7,415 nt of DNA from Desulfobacterales bacterium (GCA_030601485.1 JAUVTO010000087.1:1-7415), one strand, 5' to 3'; counted from the first letter of the stretch, positions 1 through 6,923 are shown. Numbers and translations: made by a program. The notes: generated by a model not told the origin, from the letters alone.

Positions 1-77
1 CATAAGTTGATGAACACGTAAAACGTCTTTTGCGAGCAAATCATACGGGTTGCGATACTATTAGATATTAATAACAG

Positions 78-1190
78 ATGGTTATGCCTTTTTTAATAAA
101 ACGAAAAACTACATGCGAAATTAAGGTCGGAAATGTACCGGTGGGCGGCAATGCGCCTGTTGCGGTCCAGTCCATGACAAATACATTTACTCAAGACATT
201 CCGGCCACTGTTTCACAAATTCAGCGCCTGGAAGCGGCCGGATGTGAAATTGTAAGGGTGGCCGTGCCTGACATGGAGGCTGCTGAGGCAATTTCTTCGA
301 TAAAGGAAAAAGTATCCATTCCGATAATAGCTGACATACATTTTGACTATCGCCTGGCCATTGCCGCGGTAAGGGCAGGTGCTGACGGGCTGAGACTGAA
401 TCCCGGTAATATCGGTAGTGATATAAAAATAAAAGCGGTTGTTGACTGCGCAAAGACTTTTAATATTCCCATTAGAATCGGGGTAAATTCCGGCTCCCTT
501 GAAAAAGACATCCTGAAAAAACATGATGGGGCAAGCGCAGAGGCCATGGTTGAAAGTGCCGTGCGGCATATCGAGTTAATAAAGTCCTTCGATTTTCACA
601 ATATAAAAATTTCGATTAAGGCCTCTGATGTACATCGTACCGTAGACGCATACAGACTCCTTTCCTCAAAAACCGATTTGCCGCTTCATGTGGGGGTAAC
701 AGAGGCGGGAGGGCTTTATTCAGGAATCGTCAAGTCGTCCCTCGGCATAGGGATGCTCCTGGCAGAAGGTATCGGAGATACCATCCGTGTCTCTTTAACA
801 CGGGACCCGGTAGAAGAGGTTAGGGTTGGATATGAAATCTTGAAAGCACTTGATATCCGACGGTATGGCCCTGATATTATATCCTGCCCGACCTGCGGAC
901 GCTGTAAAATCGATCTTTTTAATATTGTGGAACGTATTGAAAAGGCGTTGCTGTTAAACCCCTTGCCGATTAAACTTGCCATCATGGGCTGCGTGGTAAA
1001 CGGACCGGGAGAAGCCAAGGAGGCGGATATCGGTATTGCCGGCGGGGACGGCACAGGGATTCTTTTCAAGAAGGGAAAAGTGATAAAAAAGTTTCCTGAA
1101 GAGAAACTTGTCGAGGTTTTACTGGCTGAAGTTGAAAAATTTAATAATCATAGGAATTCAGAATGGGAAAACAAAACAAAACTGCGATAA
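78..1190 (+). CDS. ispG: 4-hydroxy-3-methylbut-2-en-1-yl diphosphate synthase (IspG/GcpE)
   Basis: IspG is the cytosolic [4Fe-4S] enzyme that converts 2-C-methyl-erythritol 2,4-cyclodiphosphate to HMBPP, the penultimate step of the MEP isoprenoid pathway. The 370-residue product is the compact bacterial form: an N-terminal TIM-barrel half (about 10-260) carrying VQSMTNT, ADIHFDYR, RLNPGNIG, RIGVNSGSLEKD and TEAGG, then a short C-terminal cluster domain. The cluster ligands are all visible: Cys270 and Cys273 in CPTCGRC, Cys305 in GCVVNGPGEA, and Glu312. Cys276 is an extra cysteine nearby. Two start codons are possible, ATG at 78 and ATG at 84; neither has a good Shine-Dalgarno, and both give a normal N-terminus. 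The 3' end overlaps proS by 28 bases in another frame, which suggests co-transcription. The gene is intact, and family identity is not in doubt. Confidence 0.97.
   Translation: MVMPFLIKRKTTCEIKVGNVPVGGNAPVAVQSMTNTFTQDIPATVSQIQRLEAAGCEIVRVAVPDMEAAEAISSIKEKVSIPIIADIHFDYRLAIAAVRAGADGLRLNPGNIGSDIKIKAVVDCAKTFNIPIRIGVNSGSLEKDILKKHDGASAEAMVESAVRHIELIKSFDFHNIKISIKASDVHRTVDAYRLLSSKTDLPLHVGVTEAGGLYSGIVKSSLGIGMLLAEGIGDTIRVSLTRDPVEEVRVGYEILKALDIRRYGPDIISCPTCGRCKIDLFNIVERIEKALLLNPLPIKLAIMGCVVNGPGEAKEADIGIAGGDGTGILFKKGKVIKKFPEEKLVEVLLAEVEKFNNHRNSEWENKTKLR
1152..1155 (+). promoter_or_regulatory. Shine-Dalgarno of proS inside the ispG 3' end
   Basis: AGGA lies 7 bases before the ATG at 1163. It sits within the last codons of ispG and supports the 28-base overlapping start rather than a later one. 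Confidence 0.6.
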
Positions 1191-2683
1191 CACCTACTCG
1201 AGCTGAAGATTATCCTGAATGGTACCAGCAGGTGGTCAAGGCGTCCCAAATGGCAGACCAATCACCCGTAAGAGGATGCATGGTGATAAAACCCTGGGGC
1301 TATGCGATCTGGGAAAATATAATGCGCGTACTCAATGATATGTTTAAGGAAACAGGAGTTAAAAATGCGTATTTCCCTCTATTTATTCCCCTTTCTTTTC
1401 TTGAAAAAGAGGCTGAACATGTGGAAGGCTTTGCAAAGGAATGCGCGGTTGTTACCCACCACAGACTTGAAAAAGGGGTTAACGGCGGCCTGGAACCCGC
1501 AGGAATGCTTAATGAACCTTTGGTTGTACGACCGACTTCTGAAACCATCATTGGAGATTCATTCTCCAAGTGGGTTTCAAGTTATCGCGATCTTCCATTA
1601 CTTATAAACCAGTGGGCGAATGTTGTCCGATGGGAGATGCGAACCCGTGTATTTTTACGGACCAGTGAATTTCTGTGGCAAGAAGGGCACACGGTCCATG
1701 CCACAGCACAAGAAGCCATTGAACGGACTCAAATGATGCTCGATGTTTATGCCAGGTTTGCCCAAGAATACCTGGCCATGCCGGTAATCAAGGGTAGAAA
1801 GACGGCCTCGGAAAGATTTCCCGGAGCCGTAGATACCTTGTGCATCGAAGCAATGATGCAGGACAGAAAAGGTCTCCAGGCCGGCACCTCACACTTTTTG
1901 GGGCAGAATTTTGCCCGGGCTTCTGAAATACGGTTCCAGTCTTCCATAGAAAAAGAGGAATATGCCTGGACCACGTCATGGGGAGCATCCACTCGCCTTA
2001 TCGGCGGGCTCATAATGACCCATGGTGATGATGATGGTATCATTCTTCCGCCCAGGATTGCGTCAGCACATGTGGTTTTGATGCCCATAATCCGAAAACC
2101 CGAGGACAGGACGACCGTTATGGCATATGTTGAAAGCTTGGCAAAGGAGCTGAGAGATAAATTTTATCATTACCGCCGTCTTGAAGTGGAAATTGACGAT
2201 CGCGAGATCGGGGGCGCCAGAGGGTGGGAGTGGATCAAAAAAGGAATACCGCTGCGGGTTGAAATCGGTCCCAGAGACATTGCCGATAATTCTGTATATG
2301 TTGGAAGGAGAGATAAGGGGCACAGAGAAAGAACATCGATTAAAAGGGATCGTTTTGTTGGGAAAATAACCCATATCCTGGATGAAATACAGCAAACTCT
2401 TTTTGAGCGTGCCCTGTTGTTTAGAAAAACACATTCCATAACCTTAGACGATAAACAAGAATTTTACGAATTTTTCACCCCGGAAAACCATGAACAGCCT
2501 GAAATTCATGGGGGATTCGCATTGTCACACTGGTGCGGGGAAGATCGTTGCGAATCAAAAATAAAAGAAGATCTCCGTGTAACCATTAGATGCATCCCTC
2601 TGTCCGTCCCATCGGAAAAAGGTAAGTGTATATATTGCGGCGGACCGAGCAGCGGGCGGGTTGTATTTGCAAAGGCATATTAA
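1163..2683 (+). CDS. proS: Prolyl-tRNA synthetase, archaeal/eukaryotic-type (no INS editing domain)
   Basis: This class II aminoacyl-tRNA synthetase charges tRNA-Pro with proline in the cytosol. In the 506-residue product the catalytic core covers about 15-300. Motif 1 is near 68-77 (NAYFPLFIP), the proline-binding TSE is at 125-127, motif 2 runs 153-176 (VRWE through FLRTSEFLWQEGH), and motif 3 is around 271-281 (TSWGASTRLIGG), followed by THGDDDG. The anticodon-binding domain is about 300-410. The C-terminal domain has Cys458, Cys463, Cys489 and Cys492, a likely zinc site, and ends in a terminal tyrosine (VVFAKAY), as in archaeal-type ProRS. Motifs 2 and 3 are separated by only about 95 residues, leaving no room for the roughly 180-residue INS editing domain of the bacterial type. 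Its start overlaps ispG and its stop lies inside a 7-bp direct repeat. The function call is firm. Confidence 0.97.
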   Translation: MGKQNKTAITPTRAEDYPEWYQQVVKASQMADQSPVRGCMVIKPWGYAIWENIMRVLNDMFKETGVKNAYFPLFIPLSFLEKEAEHVEGFAKECAVVTHHRLEKGVNGGLEPAGMLNEPLVVRPTSETIIGDSFSKWVSSYRDLPLLINQWANVVRWEMRTRVFLRTSEFLWQEGHTVHATAQEAIERTQMMLDVYARFAQEYLAMPVIKGRKTASERFPGAVDTLCIEAMMQDRKGLQAGTSHFLGQNFARASEIRFQSSIEKEEYAWTTSWGASTRLIGGLIMTHGDDDGIILPPRIASAHVVLMPIIRKPEDRTTVMAYVESLAKELRDKFYHYRRLEVEIDDREIGGARGWEWIKKGIPLRVEIGPRDIADNSVYVGRRDKGHRERTSIKRDRFVGKITHILDEIQQTLFERALLFRKTHSITLDDKQEFYEFFTPENHEQPEIHGGFALSHWCGEDRCESKIKEDLRVTIRCIPLSVPSEKGKCIYCGGPSSGRVVFAKAY

Positions 2684-2709
2684 TCGGACTTTTTACGAAA
2701 CCATTAATC
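2679..2709 (+). repeat. Solo repeat end flanked by 7-bp direct repeats (likely scar)
   Basis: The sequence GGACTTTTTACGAAACC (2686-2702) is bracketed exactly by ATTAATC at 2679-2685 and again at 2703-2709. The 17-mer matches, with one mismatch, the reverse complement of the end of the repeat at 7277-7293 upstream of trxA. The arrangement looks like an element that inserted, made a 7-bp target duplication, and then lost all but one terminal repeat. The proS stop codon TAA (2681-2683) lies in the first ATTAATC copy. The similarity and the direct repeat are seen directly; the history is inferred. Confidence 0.65.
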
Positions 2710-2713
2710 TTCG

Positions 2714-4861
2714 ATGATCCGTATCAATGACATAATCGATAAAATTACCTCCTATTTCCCGGATGCGGATCTGGACATCATAGATCGTGCCTATATTTAC
2801 TCGGCCAGGGTCCACGATGGTCAGGTCCGTCTGTCCGGAGAATCCTATCTTTCTCACCCCCTGGAAGTCGCCGGCATTCTGGCTGACATGAAACTCGATG
2901 TTATCAGCGTTGCATCCGGCCTGTTGCACGATGTGATCGAAGATACCCATGCCACCGCGGAAGAAATAAATGCTATGTTTGGCGAGGAAATTACTCATAT
3001 CGTCTCGGGGGTAACCAAGTTGAGTGCTCTTCCCTTTAGTAGCAGTTCTCAGGCACGCCAGGCCGAAAGTATCAGAAAGATGATTCTTGCTATGGCGGAC
3101 GATATCCGGGTCATACTGATCAAGCTTGCGGACCGGCTTCATAATATGAGGACACTCGAGTTTCACTCGGAGAAAAAAAGGATAAAAATAGCGCAGGAAA
3201 CCATTGATATCTATGCTCCTATTGCAGCCCGTCTTGGTATTTACTGGATAAAAAAGGAGCTGGAAGACACCTCGTTTATGTATCTTCAACCTGAAGAATA
3301 TTCTAAAATAGAAAGTTATGTCAACCGAGACAGGGAAGAAGGCGAAAAATATATCGAAACCGTTAAAAGCTTCATTCAGAAAAAAATGGATGAGCACAAT
3401 TTGAAATGCGAAGTACTGGGAAGATATAAGTATTTTTACAGCATCTATAAAAAAATGATTTCCCAGAACCTCGAATTTGAAGAACTTTACGATATTATTG
3501 CGTTCAGGATAATCCTCGATACAATGCCTCAGTGCTATGAAGCTCTTGGTTTGATACATGCCCTCTGGAAACCGGTTGCCAAAAAGTTCAAAGATTATAT
3601 CGGCGTTCCAAAAGCCAATATGTACCAAGCCTTACACACAACAGTTATTGGGCCTTTTGGTGAACGCATAGAGATACAGATACGGACCCGAGAAATGGAT
3701 AAGGTCGCCAAATCCGGCATCGCCGCTCATTGGAGCTACAAGGAAGGTCGCCGTTTTGATGACAAGATGACCAAAATATTTTCCTGGATTCAAAACCTTG
3801 TGGAACACCAGGAAGATTTCAGAGATCCGGATGAATTTCTGGAAAATGTTCGAATCGATCTCTTTCCCGATGATGTTTACGTTTATACTCCCCGAGGAGA
3901 AATAAAATCCTTACCCAGAGGCGCCACACCGGTCGATTTCGCTTTTTTAATTCATACGGAAGTCGGAAATCAGTGCGCCGGAGCCAAGGTAAACGGCCGT
4001 ATTGTCCCCCTTCAATATGAATTAAAAACAGGAGACACTGTTGAAATTTTTACCTCAAAGAAAGGTCATCCGAGCAAGGACTGGTTGAATTTTGTCAAGA
4101 CGGTCAAGGCCCGTTCCAGAATAAGACAGTGGATCAAAATCCAGGAAAAAGAACGGAGCATTTCCCTTGGCCGGGAGATGTGCGAAAAGGCTTTTCGCAA
4201 ATACCGGCTTAATTTTAATGCGCTATTAAAATCAGAAGAAATGCATAAGGTTGTTGAGCATTTTGGCTTTAAGCATATCGATGATCTGATTGCAAGTGTC
4301 GGTTATGGTAAAATTACTCCTTTGCAGATCGTACGAAAAATTACCCCCAAACCCGATGAGGAAAAAGAGCACGAATCGCTATTTAACAAAATCATAGGCC
4401 GTGTACGAAAGAAAAAGCCGAGCGAAGGTGTGGTTGTAAAGGGTGTTGATGACATTCTGATAAAGTTCGGAAAGTGCTGCCAGCCGGTTCCCGGAGATCC
4501 GATTACAGGGTATATTACCAGGGGTTACGGAGTTACTGTTCACAGGACCAGCTGTATCAACGCTCTTAAAATGAGCCCCGAACGGCAAATAGACGTGGAG
4601 TGGAATATAGACATTAACGATACATATCCTGTAAAGATTCGAATTCGATCTTACGACAGAGTCGGATTACTGGCGGATATTACTGCCAATATCAGCAAAA
4701 ATGGTGCTAATATACTCAGCGCACATACGGAAACCCGGGAGAGTAAAATCGTTGACATCTATTTTACCTTGGCGGTTAAAAATACCGAACATCTAAAAAG
4801 AGTTCTATCGGCCATTAGGAAAATAAAACACATTCAAGGCGTAAAAAGAATAGACGCGTAG
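2714..4861 (+). CDS. relA: Bifunctional (p)ppGpp synthetase/hydrolase (RelA/SpoT, long Rel)
   Basis: This cytosolic, ribosome-associated stringent-response enzyme makes pppGpp/ppGpp from ATP and GTP/GDP and hydrolyses it. All domains of the 715-residue long form are present. The HD hydrolase (about 20-175) has Arg39, His48, His72-Asp73 (LLHDVIEDT) and Asp140 (LADRLHN) intact. The synthetase (about 225-345) has GRYKYFYSIYKKM, Asp260, NMYQALHTTV and Glu320 in IEIQIRT. TGS covers about 385-447, a helical region follows, the zinc-finger-like domain has Cys588, Cys589, His610 and Cys614, and ACT is about 636-715. The synthetase loop reads KFKD (291-294), matching the basic RxKD of bifunctional Rel/SpoT rather than the acidic ExDD of RelA, so both activities are expected. 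An in-frame TAA at 2705-2707 makes ATG 2714 the first possible start, and no Shine-Dalgarno precedes it. A long antisense reading frame here is a shadow. Confidence 0.96.
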   Translation: MIRINDIIDKITSYFPDADLDIIDRAYIYSARVHDGQVRLSGESYLSHPLEVAGILADMKLDVISVASGLLHDVIEDTHATAEEINAMFGEEITHIVSGVTKLSALPFSSSSQARQAESIRKMILAMADDIRVILIKLADRLHNMRTLEFHSEKKRIKIAQETIDIYAPIAARLGIYWIKKELEDTSFMYLQPEEYSKIESYVNRDREEGEKYIETVKSFIQKKMDEHNLKCEVLGRYKYFYSIYKKMISQNLEFEELYDIIAFRIILDTMPQCYEALGLIHALWKPVAKKFKDYIGVPKANMYQALHTTVIGPFGERIEIQIRTREMDKVAKSGIAAHWSYKEGRRFDDKMTKIFSWIQNLVEHQEDFRDPDEFLENVRIDLFPDDVYVYTPRGEIKSLPRGATPVDFAFLIHTEVGNQCAGAKVNGRIVPLQYELKTGDTVEIFTSKKGHPSKDWLNFVKTVKARSRIRQWIKIQEKERSISLGREMCEKAFRKYRLNFNALLKSEEMHKVVEHFGFKHIDDLIASVGYGKITPLQIVRKITPKPDEEKEHESLFNKIIGRVRKKKPSEGVVVKGVDDILIKFGKCCQPVPGDPITGYITRGYGVTVHRTSCINALKMSPERQIDVEWNIDINDTYPVKIRIRSYDRVGLLADITANISKNGANILSAHTETRESKIVDIYFTLAVKNTEHLKRVLSAIRKIKHIQGVKRIDA

Positions 4862-4865
4862 TCCC

Positions 4866-5017
4866 TTAATGAGACCTTTGCAAAACGCCCCCTTTTGCCC
4901 AATTCCGGCGTCAGGCTCAAATTTTAATCCTCAAAATACTCAATGTATTCCTGTGGTTAAAATTTTCGCCTTCCTTGGACTTGAACAAAATTGAACGTTT
5001 TTCAAAGGTCTCTTAAT
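4866..5017. mobile_element. MITE-like 142-bp palindromic element with TTAAT target duplication
   Basis: Terminal inverted repeats GAGACCTTTGCAAAACG (4871-4887) and CGTTTTTCAAAGGTCTC (4996-5012) match at 16 of 17 positions. Further symmetric pairs lie inside: TTTTG 4893-4897 with CAAAA 4986-4990, AAATTTTAA 4919-4927 with TTAAAATTT 4957-4965, and AATAC 4935-4939 with GTATT 4945-4949 around a 5-base loop. The whole unit could therefore fold into one long imperfect hairpin. TTAAT directly abuts both ends (4866-4870 and 5013-5017), as expected for a 5-bp target duplication. No open reading frame is present, so any movement would need a transposase elsewhere. It fills the gap between the convergent rel and rpmB genes, 10 bases after the rel stop, and its RNA hairpin could act as a transcription barrier for both. 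Confidence 0.75.
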
Positions 5018-5053
5018 GGTAAATTCGTGCGTTTTGATTTCGGCTCGCTCGGG

Positions 5054-5245
5054 CTAGGGCGCTTTAACGATATGGCCTGATTTTATACAGTTGGTGCAGA
5101 CCATGATCCTTTTGACGCTGCCCTTATACACTGCCCGTACCCGCTGAAGGTTTGGATTGAACCGACGTTTTGTCACATTGTGTGCGTGGCTTATATTATT
5201 TCCAAAAAGCGGTTTTTTTCCGCATATTTCACATATTTTGGCCAT
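5054..5245 (-). CDS. rpmB: 50S ribosomal protein L28 (bL28), four-cysteine form
   Basis: bL28 is a small basic protein of the large ribosomal subunit. The 63-residue product shows the family hallmarks: ICEICGKKPLFGNNISHAHN at the N-terminus, then TKRRFNPNLQ and a central basic strand. Cys5, Cys8, Cys50 and Cys53 form two CxxC pairs, so this is the zinc-binding (C+) version of L28 rather than the cysteine-free form. Length is normal. The start ATG at 5245 has a strong AAGGAG Shine-Dalgarno. It is 69 bases downstream of bamD on the same strand, with a candidate terminator and its own candidate promoter between them, so it is probably transcribed at least partly on its own. The usual partner rpmG is not adjacent here. 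Downstream it converges with rel across the palindromic element. Confidence 0.97.
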   Translation of the reverse strand: MAKICEICGKKPLFGNNISHAHNVTKRRFNPNLQRVRAVYKGSVKRIMVCTNCIKSGHIVKAP

Positions 5246-5253
5246 TATTATTT

Positions 5254-5258
5254 CTCCT
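5254..5258 (-). promoter_or_regulatory. Shine-Dalgarno of rpmB
   Basis: On the minus strand the sequence reads TAAGGAGAAATAATA before the ATG, with AGGAG 8 bases from the start codon. It is the best ribosome binding site in the window. Confidence 0.75.
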
Positions 5259-5267
5259 TATATCTAT

Positions 5268-5300
5268 AAAAACCTGTTTAAATACATATTAACAAACAGG
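5268..5300 (-). terminator. Candidate rho-independent terminator after bamD
   Basis: Read on the minus strand, CCTGTTT (5294-5300) and AAACAGG (5273-5279) form a perfect 7-bp stem with a 14-base loop, followed at once by TTTTT (5268-5272). It lies 14 bases past the bamD stop codon, where a terminator for trxA-trxB-bamD would be expected. The stem is AT-rich and the loop large, so it may be weak. Confidence 0.4.
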
Positions 5301-5307
5301 ATGTAAA
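5279..5307 (-). promoter_or_regulatory. Candidate sigma-70 promoter of rpmB
   Basis: On the minus strand TTTACA (5302-5307) is separated by 17 bases from TATTTA (5279-5284). This is a reasonable -35/-10 pair, with predicted start near 5272, about 27 bases before the rpmB ATG. It overlaps the terminator-like hairpin, so an RNA started here would lack the hairpin. Judged by eye only. Confidence 0.4.
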
Positions 5308-5314
5308 GTATTTT

Positions 5315-5983
5315 CTACTGAGAACCCTTTTCCCGCTCCTGTTCTTTTAATAACGCCTCACAAGTGGCAATATGCTGCAACGCCTTTTGGTGGACTCCCA
5401 CATCAGAATAATTGGTCAGGATTGACTTGAACCGATGTAAAGCGGCTTTGTAATGTTTGCTCTTTAAATAAAAAAGTCCGACATAAAGTTCATGCCCGGT
5501 GAGGCTTTTCAGACATTTTTTGATATGTTCTTCGGCTTTGATGGTATATGAATCTTTCGGAAACTGTTTTTTAAGACGATTGAACGTATTAAGCGCCTTT
5601 GTAGCCGTGGACTGATCCCTGTCGATGGTATCTATCTGTTGGAAATAACAGAGCCCGATTTTATATATAACATAGGGAATAGCTTCATTACGAGGATGAA
5701 GACTTTCAAACTCTTCATATGCCGCGACCGCTTCTTCATACTCTTTAATATTATAATTGGCATCGGCTATTTTCAATTCCGCAAAAGGCACATATTTACT
5801 GAAAGGATACCAGTCTTTGAGCTTCTCGAAGGATGCTATGGATTCTTGATATTTTCCACGGTTGAATTGATCCATTCCATCACTTGCAAGTTCCTGTGCC
5901 GTTTTTTCCTCTTTGGTCTCGAACCATGCACAACCCGAAACCAAAAGCAATGAAATAAGGCTGAACACTATGATATTTTTCAA
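5315..5983 (-). CDS. bamD: Outer membrane protein assembly factor BamD (lipoprotein, TPR)
   Basis: BamD is the essential lipoprotein partner of BamA in the BAM complex, anchored in the inner leaflet of the outer membrane, where it helps fold beta-barrel proteins. The 222-residue product starts with a lipoprotein signal: Lys2, a hydrophobic run at 4-16, and lipobox VSGC with lipidated Cys18. TPR-like helical repeats follow from about 28 to 212, including GMDQFNRGKYQESIASFEKL, YNIKEYEEAVAAYEEF and YLKSKHYKAALHRF, plus the BamD-type YVIYKIGLCYFQQ segment. Length is slightly short of the E. coli protein (245) but complete in form. The first codon is TTG at 5983, overlapping the trxB stop as TTGA. 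No upstream ATG fits and there is no clear Shine-Dalgarno, so translation is probably coupled to trxB. A GTG at codon 6 is the alternative start, but it would lose the basic residue. Confidence 0.88.
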   Translation of the reverse strand: MKNIIVFSLISLLLVSGCAWFETKEEKTAQELASDGMDQFNRGKYQESIASFEKLKDWYPFSKYVPFAELKIADANYNIKEYEEAVAAYEEFESLHPRNEAIPYVIYKIGLCYFQQIDTIDRDQSTATKALNTFNRLKKQFPKDSYTIKAEEHIKKCLKSLTGHELYVGLFYLKSKHYKAALHRFKSILTNYSDVGVHQKALQHIATCEALLKEQEREKGSQ

Positions 5984-6909
5984 TTTTTTACGTTTTCGAT
6001 ATAATTTTCTGCAGAAATAGCTGCGATGGCGCCATCGCCAACCGCAGTTACAACCTGGCGCAACGGGGTATTTCTGACGTCGCCTGCGGCAAATACACCG
6101 GGCACTAATGTCTCCATATTTAAATCTGCAATAATAAAACCGTATTTATCAAGTTTTACACTATTTTCCAGGAATTGAGAGTTGGGAATTATTCCGACCC
6201 ATATAAAGCACCCATCCACGGAAAATTGTGTTTTATTACCTGTTTTGACATTTTGCACGGTAATCTTTTCAACATGAGTTAAACCGCTAATATCGGTCAA
6301 CACAGAATCCCATATCATTTCTATTTTTTCATTGGCCAATGCACGTTTCTGAAGAATCGCCGCAGCGCGCAGTTTATCTCTCCGATGAATAAGGTATACT
6401 TTTTTCGCAAATTTGGTTAGAAATAAACTTTCCTGTACGGCGGTATCACCACCGCCCACAGCAGCCACAATACTGTTTTTGAAAAACGGACCGTCACAGG
6501 TGGCGCATGAAGAGATGCCTTTGCCGTAAAAAGTTTCTTCTCCGGGAACACCCAGCTTTTTGGGAGACGCACCTGTTGCGATAATTATTGCATGCGTTGT
6601 GAGGGTTCTGTCGTTTAAGGTGATTTTCTTAACCGGTTCAGAGAAATCTACGGAAATAACCTCATTGCTTTCGATGGGCAGGTCAAAATGTTTGACCTGC
6701 TCGGTCATCTTCTGAACCAAGTCGAGTCCGCTGAGTCCTTCCGGAAAGCCGGGATAATTTTCGATCCAGTCGGTAATAATGAGCTGCCCGCCGGGCACAA
6801 TCTTTTCGATCAGGATTACATTTAATCCGCCCCGTGCCGCATAAAGGCCGGCGGTGAGTCCTGCAGGACCACCGCCGATAATGACAAGCTCATAATCGAC
6901 GCTTTTCAT
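5980..6909 (-). CDS. trxB: Thioredoxin-disulfide reductase (TrxB)
   Basis: This cytosolic FAD flavoenzyme passes electrons from NADPH to thioredoxin. The 309-residue product is the normal bacterial low-molecular-weight length. The FAD-binding GGGPAG is at 12-17, PGGQL at 39-43, and the IIATGASP strand at 109-116. The redox-active CATC is Cys135-Cys138. The NADPH domain has GGGDTA (152-157) and HRRDKLRA (175-182), whose HRR favours NADPH over NADH. The C-terminal FAD motif is GVFAAGDVRN (271-280), then RQVVTAVGDGAIAA. The ATG at 6909 has AGGA nine bases upstream, right at the trxA stop. It lies 14 bases downstream of trxA, its substrate, and overlaps bamD by four bases, so the three genes form an operon. 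Its last codons, GTA AAA AAT TGA, make an A-rich junction with bamD. Confidence 0.97.
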   Translation of the reverse strand: MKSVDYELVIIGGGPAGLTAGLYAARGGLNVILIEKIVPGGQLIITDWIENYPGFPEGLSGLDLVQKMTEQVKHFDLPIESNEVISVDFSEPVKKITLNDRTLTTHAIIIATGASPKKLGVPGEETFYGKGISSCATCDGPFFKNSIVAAVGGGDTAVQESLFLTKFAKKVYLIHRRDKLRAAAILQKRALANEKIEMIWDSVLTDISGLTHVEKITVQNVKTGNKTQFSVDGCFIWVGIIPNSQFLENSVKLDKYGFIIADLNMETLVPGVFAAGDVRNTPLRQVVTAVGDGAIAAISAENYIENVKN

Positions 6910-6918
6910 TGCATATTT

Positions 6919-6922
6919 TCCT
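6919..6922 (-). promoter_or_regulatory. Shine-Dalgarno of trxB
   Basis: AGGA on the minus strand stands 9 bases before the trxB ATG, just beyond the trxA TAA stop. It supports ATG 6909 over the out-of-frame ATG five bases upstream. Confidence 0.55.
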
Positions 6923-6923
6923 G

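Noticed and set aside
1..77. Possible gene end, promoter or hairpin upstream of ispG
   Set aside because: All three forward frames meet stops early, so no upstream product can be named. The short ACGT-AAA-ACGT hairpin (16-26) and the TTGCGA hexamers lack a convincing partner.
213..569. Minus-strand open frames of 66-118 codons within ispG
   Set aside because: They are antisense to strongly conserved IspG motifs and have no family resemblance or ribosome binding site.
1747..2434. Several minus-strand and alternate-frame open frames within proS
   Set aside because: They overlap the catalytic and anticodon-binding domains of ProRS and are shadows of a clearly real gene.
2693..3628. A 311-codon open frame on the minus strand opposite rel
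   Set aside because: It is fully antisense to the conserved HD and synthetase domains of rel, is rich in Phe/Ile/His as shadow frames are, and shows no recognisable domain. Its C-terminal end also runs into the repeat scar.
4862..5053. A small RNA gene or CRISPR-like array in the convergent gap
   Set aside because: The symmetry is one long inverted repeat with direct-repeat borders, not regularly spaced direct repeats. No separate promoter is evident, so a MITE-like element explains it better.
5639..5953. A 104-codon plus-strand frame across bamD
   Set aside because: It is antisense to the TPR region and lipoprotein signal of bamD, with no recognisable domain.
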